From SVTX01 sp964526505 (lineage in GTDB: Bacteria > Bacillota > Clostridia > Oscillospirales > CAG-272), in contig CAZGJC010000031.1 of NCBI GenBank assembly GCA_964526505.1, positions 1-20,712 of the forward strand: DNA of 20,712 nt, read 5' to 3'. How positions within the stretch are numbered: the first letter of the stretch is position 1; the number at the start of each line of letters is the position of its first letter. Both the position numbers and the translations under genes were made by a program. Shown here piece by piece: positions 8,350 through 15,234 of the stretch. The notes beneath the pieces are model-generated. The model saw only the letters and a list, made by a program, of their open reading frames with translations, searched no databases and had not been told where the DNA came from.

Positions 8350-8789
8350 AGTACAGGCTTTTATCAAACGGAACGGGCGTCATACTTGACCGAACGCCGA
8401 CTTCCGTAACGGATGAACTTGAAATCGAGTTTGAAGGTTTTGAGTGTGGCAGTGTTGCGATAGTGAGCGGTAAGTGCGACGTATACAAAACTTTAACCGA
8501 CGGGATTTGTCGCATACCGGCAGGCAATCTATCCGAGTCAAACGGCGTTTGCGTCGTGTTTTACGACAACACGCCCGAACCGAGGAGAACGATATGCGAG
8601 GGATTTATATGCAAAAGTGTGGAAGGCGTGAAGTTTATTTATCCAGACGATTCGTCACTTTCGGATACCGTTGCCTCACTTCGCACGGAGGCGGAATCGC
8701 TAAGAGAAAGTTTTAATTTACTTGAAGGCAAGTTTTACGAGTTAGAGGACAAGTTTATCACGATGATGGAGGGGTACGATTTGGTATGA
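8346..8789 (+). CDS. Tail-region protein with a C-terminal coiled coil
   Basis: The protein has 147 residues from the ATG at 8346, which overlaps the stop of the previous gene in ATGA; a GTG at 8331 would add five residues but has less support. Residues 1-105 are strand-rich (LEIEFEGFECGSVAIVSG; GVCVVFYDNTPEPRRTICEG). Residues of about 105-145 form a helical coiled coil (SDTVASLRTEAESLRESFN, then LEGKFYELEDKF). This beta head plus coiled coil is common in minor tail or baseplate-upper proteins. Function is inferred only from architecture and position. Its stop overlaps the next ATG at 8786. Confidence 0.55.
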   Translation: MKYRLLSNGTGVILDRTPTSVTDELEIEFEGFECGSVAIVSGKCDVYKTLTDGICRIPAGNLSESNGVCVVFYDNTPEPRRTICEGFICKSVEGVKFIYPDDSSLSDTVASLRTEAESLRESFNLLEGKFYELEDKFITMMEGYDLV

Positions 8790-9385
8790 AAAAGAAAAAG
8801 TCAGCGGTATTTATTTGTTTTTGCATTTTCTGCATATTGACGTTTACTACGGTGATATCAGCCGAAACCGTGGGAGGCACGAGCGAGACTTTGACGTCAC
8901 GGATTTTCGAATATGCGGTAAGGTACAAATCCGAGATTTTGAGTCTTTCGGGAGACGGGCTTATACTTGCGGGTGTATTTATACTTAAAAGTGTATTCAA
9001 AAAGAAAACGTCTGACATATCGGCGGACCTGAAAGTTACGAAAGTCGACGCATCAAGCACGAAAAGCGGTCAGGCATCGGTTATCGAAGCGGTAAACGAA
9101 ATGGTCACGGCATACAACGAGATGAGGCTTACATATGAGAAAAATCAACGTGCGGAAGAGGACAGGTGTCGTCTTGTCGGTGCGGTTATGGCACAGAACA
9201 CCGCCATTTTGGACATATTACAATGCGTTTACGTTAACTCGAAAAATCTTCCGCAAGGTGTAAAAGACATAGTTACACTCAAATATGCGGACGTATTGAA
9301 GGCACTTGAAAACGACGACAAACTACTTGGGCTTGTGGAACAACTTCGCTCGGGTGTTTGTGACGGTGAGGTTGATGAGCAATGA
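8786..9385 (+). CDS. Membrane protein with N-terminal signal and one further membrane segment
   Basis: This 199-residue protein opens with a basic start (MKKKKS), then a hydrophobic run (about residues 7-24) ending at a plausible cleavage site after ISA at 26. A second hydrophobic segment lies at about 55-71 (GDGLILAGVFILKSVF) and is followed by FKKKT, so the C-terminal part probably faces the cytoplasm. Residues of about 95-195 are helical and charged, with a repeated EMVTAYNEMRLTYEKNQR-like pattern. The ATG overlaps the previous stop in ATGA and the stop overlaps the next ATG likewise, so it is the first of three coupled membrane genes. I do not recognise the family. A holin accessory or a DNA-ejection channel component are both guesses. 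Confidence 0.6.
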   Translation: MKKKKSAVFICFCIFCILTFTTVISAETVGGTSETLTSRIFEYAVRYKSEILSLSGDGLILAGVFILKSVFKKKTSDISADLKVTKVDASSTKSGQASVIEAVNEMVTAYNEMRLTYEKNQRAEEDRCRLVGAVMAQNTAILDILQCVYVNSKNLPQGVKDIVTLKYADVLKALENDDKLLGLVEQLRSGVCDGEVDEQ

Positions 9386-9753
9386 AAAAGTCGACTATAT
9401 CGAAAGGTTTACGTGTGATTGCGGTGGCAATTGACGTTATTTGTCCGCTTGCGGCGATATTTTGTCAGTTTCCCGTTTGGGTGGAGCGGTCGGCGGAGTC
9501 AACCGTATCGGGTTTGTTTTTGGTATTATGCGTGGTAGCGTCGATACCGCTGTTTCGCAAAATATCGGAGTTTATGAAGTCACCGTCGATATGCGTTATA
9601 TGGCTTTTGATATTTGTGTTTTTCACAATGCTCAAAAGCATAATATCGGAGATGATTATCGTATCTTTTGTGGGGCTTATTTCAAACGCAGTCGGAGCGA
9701 TTATTTACAAGATAGGTTGTTTTATGGGCGGTGAGGGCATATGGAAAAAATAA
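9382..9753 (+). CDS. Small polytopic membrane protein, holin-like by size only
   Basis: The protein has 123 residues and about four hydrophobic segments (roughly residues 12-30, 43-58, 70-86 and 90-110), leaving only short loops. Basic N- and C-terminal ends suit cytoplasmic termini. The ATG at 9382 overlaps the previous stop in ATGA. Size and membrane character would allow a holin, but no endolysin gene is visible in the neighbourhood and most holins of this length have two or three segments. The family is unrecognised. The next gene starts 13 bases before its stop, so the two are probably translationally coupled. Confidence 0.58.
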   Translation: MKKSTISKGLRVIAVAIDVICPLAAIFCQFPVWVERSAESTVSGLFLVLCVVASIPLFRKISEFMKSPSICVIWLLIFVFFTMLKSIISEMIIVSFVGLISNAVGAIIYKIGCFMGGEGIWKK

Positions 9754-10676
9754 AATTTGAGGATGTCAAGGCATTATCCGACGCAGACGCAAGGCGAGAT
9801 GCACGGCGTACGTTTGAGTCTCGTACGTCCGCAAGCGGAAAATTTGCGTTAAACGACATAATGCTTATGGGTTTGGTGTTGATTGCCGCCACCATTTCGT
9901 TTACGGATTTTACGTTATCTCTCGGGAGTATTAAGAGTTTTACGGCTCTGTCCGTTTTTCTGTACGTCATTACCACGCTGGTTTACCGAAACAGGTACGA
10001 CAAGGGAAAGAGGCGAGGATACGGAGACGACGAATACAAGTCCGCTCTTGAAAAATACAGGTCAAGGCGTGATGACGTATACGAGGCAAAGTATGCGTCA
10101 CAGGTGCCTGAGTTCTGCCGAATATTTAAGGCACGTGAACTTCGCAGGTATCGTGAGAGCGTACTGTCGGACGCAGACTTATCATACGACGAGTATGCAC
10201 AAAAGTACAGGGGCAAATCGTGGCGGTACGTAATGGGTCTGAATCTGTCGTCGGACGCACGCAGGGCTATAATGAAGTGCAATCGTGCAAAGCCAATCAA
10301 ACTCACGCCTAATATGATTTTGAACGAAAACGGAGAGTTCGGGCGGTCACGTCTGATAGGTCAAAGCGGTCGTGAACGTGAGCGGTCGGACAAGAAAAGG
10401 CAACTTATAAGCAGGGCTATAATGGCACTGCTCGGAAGTATGATTGCGATAAATTTGATTTTGGATTTTTCGCTTATTACGGTTTTTCAATGGTTTGTGC
10501 GTATGCTTCCCGTCGTGTCGGCGGTGATTACCGGCGACGACAGCGGATTTTGCAACGTTGTTGTCACGGAGACGAATTTCAAGCGTGACCAAGTTGCGGT
10601 TATAAATTTATTTTTCGAGTATATGGACGAAAAAAGGGGAGCGTCTTCCGACGCTCCCCCAAAAGTGAGTGATTAG
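9741..10676 (+). CDS. Membrane protein with two paired transmembrane hairpins and a charged middle domain
   Basis: This 311-residue protein has a charged N-terminus (1-37), hydrophobic segments at about 39-56 and 66-82, a basic and tyrosine-rich soluble middle (about 83-222, with DDEYKSALEKYRSRRDD), and hydrophobic segments at about 224-242 and 246-264. I do not recognise the family. It starts at an ATG 13 bases inside the previous gene, with GAGGG near 9732. The last 13 or so codons are shared with the intrinsic terminator of the opposite-strand gene, and the TAG overlaps that gene's stop by four bases. It is the final gene of the phage-type block. No own terminator follows. Function is unknown. 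Confidence 0.62.
   Translation: MEKIKFEDVKALSDADARRDARRTFESRTSASGKFALNDIMLMGLVLIAATISFTDFTLSLGSIKSFTALSVFLYVITTLVYRNRYDKGKRRGYGDDEYKSALEKYRSRRDDVYEAKYASQVPEFCRIFKARELRRYRESVLSDADLSYDEYAQKYRGKSWRYVMGLNLSSDARRAIMKCNRAKPIKLTPNMILNENGEFGRSRLIGQSGRERERSDKKRQLISRAIMALLGSMIAINLILDFSLITVFQWFVRMLPVVSAVITGDDSGFCNVVVTETNFKRDQVAVINLFFEYMDEKRGASSDAPPKVSD
10631..10659 (-). terminator. Intrinsic terminator of the DUF6514-like gene
   Basis: A perfect 10-bp stem, GGGGAGCGTC (10636-10645) with GACGCTCCCC (10650-10659), encloses loop TTCC. On the - strand it is followed by TTTTT (10635-10631). In the + direction the run after it is CAAAAG, so it does not look like a + strand terminator. It sits 13 bases past the stop of the - strand gene and lies inside the 3' coding end of the + strand gene. 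Confidence 0.85.
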
Positions 10677-10885
10677 CCTATGAAATCTTCAACCACGTCA
10701 TAGAAGTGAACGGTTGAGAGTTCGAGGCGGTTACAGGTATTTACAAGGTTTTCTACCTTTTCTCTGTCTTTTGATATGCCGTGAATTTCGGCGATTATCT
10801 TATCGGCACTTACCGCCGCAATTCCGTAGCCCTCCGTTGTGTTTTCGGTTAGGTTATCTCCGATTAAAGTGTATTTACAAGTCAT
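10673..10885 (-). CDS. DUF6514-like small protein
   Basis: The 70-residue product contains EGYGIAAVSADKIIAEIHGI, then a run of charged residues, LVNTCNRLELSTVHFYDVV and a final EDFIG. This order, a YGI start, acidic strand, conserved CN pair and an H.YDVVEDF ending, matches my memory of the DUF6514 family found in many Firmicutes, whose role is unknown. AGAAAGG near 10896-10902 is a good ribosome site. It is convergent with the phage-block gene at its left and has its own terminator at 10631-10659. No clear sigma-A promoter was found in the roughly 335 bases upstream. The coding call is strong; the family call is moderate. Confidence 0.65.
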   Translation of the reverse strand: MTCKYTLIGDNLTENTTEGYGIAAVSADKIIAEIHGISKDREKVENLVNTCNRLELSTVHFYDVVEDFIG

Positions 10886-11220
10886 AATTTTTGCCTTTCT
10901 TTGTTGTTTTAAGTATTTTTGATTTTTATGGTTTTATTTGTGTTGTGGCACTAACCGTAATCGGTTTTGAAAATCATAATCATATCCCTCCGTTTTCGTA
11001 AAATTTATATCCGAGAGGGAAAAACGCTTGCTTTGATTTAGGCACACGACAAGGCACAAACAATCAAAAAACGTTGAACAATTTTAAATGTCAAACGATA
11101 TTTATTGTCGCAAATGCACAACATCAAAAGGCTTTTATTGTTTTGACGATACAAAAAACTCTCGGATTTTCCGTGGTGGCGGAAAAGGAGAGATTTGACG
11201 CAAAACTGACTTTTGAAAAC
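10886..11220. other. Long intergenic region upstream of the DUF6514-like gene
   Basis: No convincing gene is present. It contains an inverted repeat AACCG/CGGTT around TAAT (10953-10966), a second TCCCTC/GAGGGA pair (10985-10990 and 11015-11020), and a - strand micro-ORF with a strong ribosome site (10951-10991, listed separately). A TTGACA box on the - strand at 11089-11094 has no matching -10 at proper spacing. Open frames on both strands at 11038-11280 look random: they overlap each other and one runs into a terminator. Confidence 0.5.
10951..10991 (-). other. Possible leader micro-ORF with strong ribosome site
   Basis: On the - strand, GGAGGG (10991-10986) is followed eight bases later by an ATG at 10977, which opens a frame of eight codons (MIFKTDYG) ending in TAG at 10951. 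The end of that frame coincides with the AACCG/CGGTT inverted repeat. It lies about 65 bases before the DUF6514-like start. A regulatory leader peptide is possible, but the match may be chance. Confidence 0.25.
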
Positions 11221-11255
11221 AAAAAAACCACTGTGCGGAAAATTCCGCACAGTGG
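11221..11255 (-). terminator. Intrinsic terminator of the valS-HAD operon
   Basis: A 13-bp stem, CCACTGTGCGGAA (11228-11240) with TTCCGCACAGTGG (11243-11255), is followed on the - strand by TTTTTTT (11227-11221). It lies 17 bases after the stop of the HAD phosphatase gene. In the + direction there is no T-run. Confidence 0.9.
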
Positions 11256-11272
11256 GAATACACTGTTTGTGT

Positions 11273-12109
11273 TTATATAAGATTCAGAGTTTTAAATGCG
11301 TTGTATATGCCGTCGCTGTCGATATCGGCAGTGATGATATCAGCCGCGGCTTTGACATCGTTTGACGCATTGCCCATAGCTACGCCGACATTTGCGAATT
11401 TAATCATTTCAAGGTCGTTTCCGCTGTCGCCCACCGCTATGGTGTCATACAGAGGAGCGTTTACGGTTTCCATAAATTTTTTGATTCCGGTTGCTTTGTT
11501 TATGCCGTTGAAGTTTATTTCACCGTGGTATGACTCACACTCTCCGTCTTGCGGTTTTCCGAGGCTGTAACTTACAACTTCGAAATAGTCTCCGATATAT
11601 TCGCTTATTTCGTTTATACCGAAAGGCGAATCATAGTAAGCGAGTTTTTCGATGACTTTAAGGCTTTTGGGGTCGTTTGTGATTTTTGCACATCCGATAA
11701 CGCTGTCTATAACTTCGGGAGGATTACCTCGTTCTGTCATAAACTTGCGTATTTTTCCAAGGTCGTCCTTCTCCGCATAAAGTGCATCTCTGCTTTGCAG
11801 GCAGTAGAAGATATTGTGATTATGGAAGAAGTCGATGATAAACGCCAATTTGTCGGGCGAACAAACGGATTCGAAAATTTGTTTACCGTCATATTCGAGA
11901 TACGCTCCGCTGCAACCGAGTATTCCGTCAAAATGAACTTTTTCGAGCAACCACGGATAGATTTGAGATTTTTGTCTGCCTGTGGCAAGTATCATTTTAT
12001 GACCGTTTTTCTGTGCGGTTGTGAGGGCTTCGATGGCGGAGTCCGGAATTTTACTTTGAAAATTAACAAGCGTTCCGTCAACGTCGAGAAAAACATATTT
12101 TGCACTCAT
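11273..12109 (-). CDS. Cof-type HAD-IIB phosphatase
   Basis: This 278-residue protein has all the HAD motifs: DVDGT at 9-13 (nucleophile Asp9 and acid/base Asp11), ATGR at 42-45, Lys205 in GINKATGIKKF, and GDSGND at 227-232 for magnesium binding. The large cap between motifs II and III (about 85-200) is the C2B type of the Cof/YbiV group, which dephosphorylates sugar phosphates and similar small metabolites in the cytosol. The exact substrate cannot be read. The ATG lies five bases after the valS stop without a clear ribosome site, so it is probably translated by coupling and shares the T-box-controlled transcript. This is a full-length, normal-sized member. Confidence 0.88.
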   Translation of the reverse strand: MSAKYVFLDVDGTLVNFQSKIPDSAIEALTTAQKNGHKMILATGRQKSQIYPWLLEKVHFDGILGCSGAYLEYDGKQIFESVCSPDKLAFIIDFFHNHNIFYCLQSRDALYAEKDDLGKIRKFMTERGNPPEVIDSVIGCAKITNDPKSLKVIEKLAYYDSPFGINEISEYIGDYFEVVSYSLGKPQDGECESYHGEINFNGINKATGIKKFMETVNAPLYDTIAVGDSGNDLEMIKFANVGVAMGNASNDVKAAADIITADIDSDGIYNAFKTLNLI

Positions 12110-12114
12110 ATTCG

Positions 12115-14763
12115 TCAGTTGAGTTTTGCAAGAGCGGATATTACGCCTTCGAGATTTTCTTCGTACTTTGCAAGTTTTATGCGTTCACCCTCAATGACCT
12201 GTGCGGGTGCTTTTGCGACAAATCCTTCGTTTGCGAGTTTTTTCTGTATACGTTCGATTTCGCCTATAAGTTTATTACGCTCGCCTTCGAGTCTTATCTT
12301 TTCTTTTTCGAAATCGATAATGTCCGAAAGGGGAAGATAAATCGCACACGAGTCGGTTATTATCTGTATGGCGTTATCTGCACAAACTTCGCTTTCGTTG
12401 AGTTTTTCCGAAATAATAACCTCGGAGGCTGATGCCAGACGGGTGAAGAAAATTGCCGTTTGAGAATTGAATACGTTGCCGTACTTTGTTTCAATATAAA
12501 CCTTTGCCTTGCGTGAAGGAGCGACGTTCATTTCACTTCTGCGAGCACGGATAGCCTTTATGGCATCTATGATTTTGCTCATTTCATCCGCCTGCTCGGC
12601 AAAACGGAGATTTTCGTCGTACTTCGGATATTCGGATATCATAATGCTCTCGCACGTGTGGGGAAGACTCTGATAAATTTCTTCCGTGATAAATGGCATA
12701 AACGGATGAAGAAGTTTGAGAGCTCCTGTGAGAACGTAGGAAATTACGTTTTGACATACAAGGTTTGCCTCTGTACCCTTATCGTTAAATCTTGCTTTTG
12801 CAAGTTCGATATACCAGTCGCAGAATATATCCCAAACGAAGTCGTAAATGGATGAAAGTGCAACTCCGACTTCAAATTTATCAAGCGAAGACGTAACGTT
12901 TTCCACGAGTTTGTTATACTCGTCAAGAAGCCATTTGTCCTCTATTGCGAGTTTATCCGCCGTGGGAAGATTTATCTCGTCTATAGTAAGATTCATTCTT
13001 ACAAATCTGGATGCATTCCAAAGTTTGTTTGCAAAGTTACGGGCTGATTCTATCTTCTCCTGAGAAAATCTCATATCGTTTCCGGGAGAGTTACCTGTTG
13101 CAAGTGCAAATCTGAGTGCGTCTGCACCGTATTGTTTGATTATTTCAAGCGGATCGATACCGTTGCCGAGAGACTTTGACATTTTACGTCCCTGAGCGTC
13201 TCTTACAAGACCGTGAATAAATACGGTAGAGAACGGTTTTTCACCCATATGTTCAAGACCGGAGAATATCATACGTGAAACCCAGAACGTGATGATATCA
13301 TAGCCTGTTACAAGCACGCTTGTGGGATAGTATTTTTTAAGATCTTCGGTAGAATCGGGCCATCCGAGAGTAGAGAAGGGCCAGAGGGCTGAGGAGAACC
13401 ACGTGTCAAGAACGTCTTCGTCCTGGTGTACGGCTCCTCCGCACTTGGGGCAAGTTGTTATATCTTCCTTTGAAACCGTCATTTCACCGCAACTGTCGCA
13501 GTAGAAAGCGGGAATACGGTGACCCCACCAAAGTTGACGGGATATGCACCAGTCAAGTATATTGTTCATCCAGTTGAAGTAGTTTTTGGAGAAACGTTCG
13601 GGAACAAAGTTAATGCTTCCGTTTTCAACCGCTTCGATAGCGGGTTGTGCGAGAGGTTTCATTTTAACAAACCACTGGTCGCTTGTGAGGGGTTCAACGG
13701 TTGTTCCGCAACGGTAGCAAACGCCTACGTTGTGGTCGTGAGGTTCAACTTTTACAAGGTAACCCTGTGCTTCAAGGTCCGCAACAAGTGCTTTACGACA
13801 TTCGTATCTGTCCATACCCTCATACTTGCCCGCATATGAGTTCATGGTGGCGTCGTCGTTCATAACCTTTATTTGTTCGAGATTATGTCTTTGACCGACC
13901 ATAAAGTCGTTGGGGTCGTGTGCGGGTGTGATTTTAACGCAACCCGTACCGAAACCGATTTCAACGTAATCGTCGGCAATAACGGGAATTTCTCTGTTTA
14001 CTATGGGAAGAAGAACCTTTTTGCCGATGAGGTGTTTGGTGTTTTCGTCTTCGGGGTTTACGGCTATTGCGGTATCTCCGAACATGGTTTCCGGACGTGT
14101 CGTTGCAACTTCAACGTATCCGTCCTCGCCTATGATGGGATACTTTATGTGCCAGAAATTACCGGGTTGGTCTTTATATTCTACTTCTGCGTCGGAAAGT
14201 GCGGTAAGGCAACGGGGACACCAGTTGATTATTCTGTATCCTCTGTATATCAAACCTTTGTTATAGAGGTTTACAAATACTTCTCTTACTGCCTTGGAAC
14301 ATCCATCATCCATTGTGAAGCGTTGTCTGCTCCAATCGCATGATGCACCGAGTTTTTTAAGTTGGCTTGTGATACGTGCCTCATACGTATCTTTCCAGCC
14401 CCATACACGTTCAAGGAATTTTTCACGACCGAGATCGTAACGGGAGAGTCCCTCGTCGACTCTGAGTCTTTCTTCGACCTTTATTTGCGTTGCAATGCCT
14501 GCGTGGTCTGTTCCGGGAATCCAAAGTGTGTTGTATCCCTGCATTCTTTTGTAACGAACGAGTATGTCTTGGAGGGTCTCGTCAAGTGCGTGACCCATAT
14601 GGAGTTGACCCGTTACGTTCGGGGGAGGGATGACCACTGAAAAAGAGGGGTTTGTATTGTCGGGATCGGGTGAAAAATAGCCTTTTTCACACCACTGTGC
14701 GTATATTCTGTCCTCGAAATCTTCGGGAGAATACGTTGTCGGAAGTTCGTTGTACGAATTCAT
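12115..14763 (-). CDS. valS: Valyl-tRNA synthetase
   Basis: This 882-residue class I synthetase attaches valine to tRNA-Val in the cytosol. The HIGH-type motif is PPPNVTGQLHMGH at 46-58 and KMSKS is at 527-531. The editing (CP1) domain begins near TTRPETMFGD at 221-230 and would clear mischarged threonine. Two cysteine pairs, CDSC at 422-425 and CPKC at 438-441, suggest a zinc site. The anticodon-binding helices follow to about 800, and the last 65 residues form the ValS coiled-coil arm (IRLEGERNKLIGEIERIQKK). The length matches Bacillus ValS (about 880). AGGAAG near 14776-14781 is the ribosome site. A T-box leader precedes it, and the HAD gene follows five bases after the stop. Confidence 0.97.
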   Translation of the reverse strand: MNSYNELPTTYSPEDFEDRIYAQWCEKGYFSPDPDNTNPSFSVVIPPPNVTGQLHMGHALDETLQDILVRYKRMQGYNTLWIPGTDHAGIATQIKVEERLRVDEGLSRYDLGREKFLERVWGWKDTYEARITSQLKKLGASCDWSRQRFTMDDGCSKAVREVFVNLYNKGLIYRGYRIINWCPRCLTALSDAEVEYKDQPGNFWHIKYPIIGEDGYVEVATTRPETMFGDTAIAVNPEDENTKHLIGKKVLLPIVNREIPVIADDYVEIGFGTGCVKITPAHDPNDFMVGQRHNLEQIKVMNDDATMNSYAGKYEGMDRYECRKALVADLEAQGYLVKVEPHDHNVGVCYRCGTTVEPLTSDQWFVKMKPLAQPAIEAVENGSINFVPERFSKNYFNWMNNILDWCISRQLWWGHRIPAFYCDSCGEMTVSKEDITTCPKCGGAVHQDEDVLDTWFSSALWPFSTLGWPDSTEDLKKYYPTSVLVTGYDIITFWVSRMIFSGLEHMGEKPFSTVFIHGLVRDAQGRKMSKSLGNGIDPLEIIKQYGADALRFALATGNSPGNDMRFSQEKIESARNFANKLWNASRFVRMNLTIDEINLPTADKLAIEDKWLLDEYNKLVENVTSSLDKFEVGVALSSIYDFVWDIFCDWYIELAKARFNDKGTEANLVCQNVISYVLTGALKLLHPFMPFITEEIYQSLPHTCESIMISEYPKYDENLRFAEQADEMSKIIDAIKAIRARRSEMNVAPSRKAKVYIETKYGNVFNSQTAIFFTRLASASEVIISEKLNESEVCADNAIQIITDSCAIYLPLSDIIDFEKEKIRLEGERNKLIGEIERIQKKLANEGFVAKAPAQVIEGERIKLAKYEENLEGVISALAKLN

Positions 14764-14815
14764 TTTGTGTTTTCTTCCTTTCTGAATTTATTTTTGACTT
14801 GTTTTTTACTTGAAT

Positions 14816-14845
14816 AAAAAAAGTCCCGATGACGAACATCAGGAC
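14816..14845 (-). terminator. T-box attenuator terminator of valS
   Basis: On the - strand, GTCCTGATG (14845-14837) pairs with CATCGGGAC (14831-14823), with one G-U pair and loop TTCGT. TTTTTTT follows. It lies directly after the conserved T-box sequence, as expected for the conditional terminator that forms when tRNA-Val is charged. Confidence 0.88.
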
Positions 14846-15085
14846 GCATTGTGTGCGTGGTACCACCTAATTTACGTTTCGGTTTACTTTTGTTGCAATC
14901 AAGTGCCGAACGTCTCTCTCGGGCTATAACGTGCCTACCGTTGCCGACTACACGCAAAAGTTTTCATCGGCACCGCTCACGGACGACTTCAACCGTTTTA
15001 CCTATGGACTCACACCATCCGTCCACTCTCTGAAAGGAATATTCGGCATACTACTTCCGCTCAAAGCGTTTAAATTTTTGAATAC
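14816..15085 (-). promoter_or_regulatory. T-box riboswitch (valine-specific)
   Basis: The - strand leader contains AGAGAG (15031-15026) and GGATGGTGTGA (15020-15010), the usual distal stem I features. The specifier region is GAA-GTC-GTCCGTGAGC with GTC at 14987-14985, a valine codon. The conserved T-box AGGTGGTACCACG lies at 14868-14856, followed by the terminator. Uncharged tRNA-Val should pair at GTC and through its CCA end with the T-box bulge, stabilising the antiterminator and turning on valS. Motifs are seen directly; the exact specifier frame is an inference, supported by the downstream gene being valS. Confidence 0.93.
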
Positions 15086-15091
15086 ACGGTA

Positions 15092-15120
15092 ATTATAACA
15101 GACAAAAAGAGATTTGTCAA
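15092..15120 (-). promoter_or_regulatory. Sigma-A promoter of the valS T-box operon
   Basis: On the - strand a perfect TTGACA (15120-15115) stands 17 bases before a perfect TATAAT (15097-15092). Transcription should begin near 15085, just before the T-box stem I. An A/T-rich inverted repeat (GTGCAAAAA/TTTTTGCAC, 15141-15164) lies upstream of the -35 and might act as an UP-like element. Confidence 0.92.
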
Positions 15121-15177
15121 CAGGTTGAAATGCGTTTTGGGTGCAAAAAAATATATTTTTGCACTTAGATTATTTAG

Positions 15178-15207
15178 AAACCGCCTCACGATTTCGTGGG
15201 GCGGTTT
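15178..15207 (-). terminator. Probable terminator of the topoisomerase gene
   Basis: AAACCGCC (15178-15185) pairs with GGCGGTTT (15200-15207), and CACGA/TCGTG (15187-15191, 15194-15198) extends the stem inside, with one imperfect pair between. On the - strand TTTC followed by an A/T-rich run comes after it, a weak U-tract. It lies 28 bases after the stop of the topoisomerase gene and before the valS promoter. Confidence 0.6.
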
Positions 15208-15234
15208 GCGGTTTTTCATGCTGTTTTTTTGATA

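Noticed and set aside
11041..11120. Sigma-A promoters around TTGACA on the - strand and TTGAAC on the + strand
   Set aside because: Neither has a good -10 box at 16-18 bases, so only the box itself is seen.
11038..11280. Two overlapping open frames of about 70 codons on opposite strands in the intergenic region
   Set aside because: They overlap each other, lack ribosome sites, and one runs through the valS-HAD terminator.
11549..12340. A 263-codon + strand open frame across the HAD and valS junction
   Set aside because: It is antisense to two well-supported genes and its composition (Phe- and Cys-rich) is typical of shadow frames.
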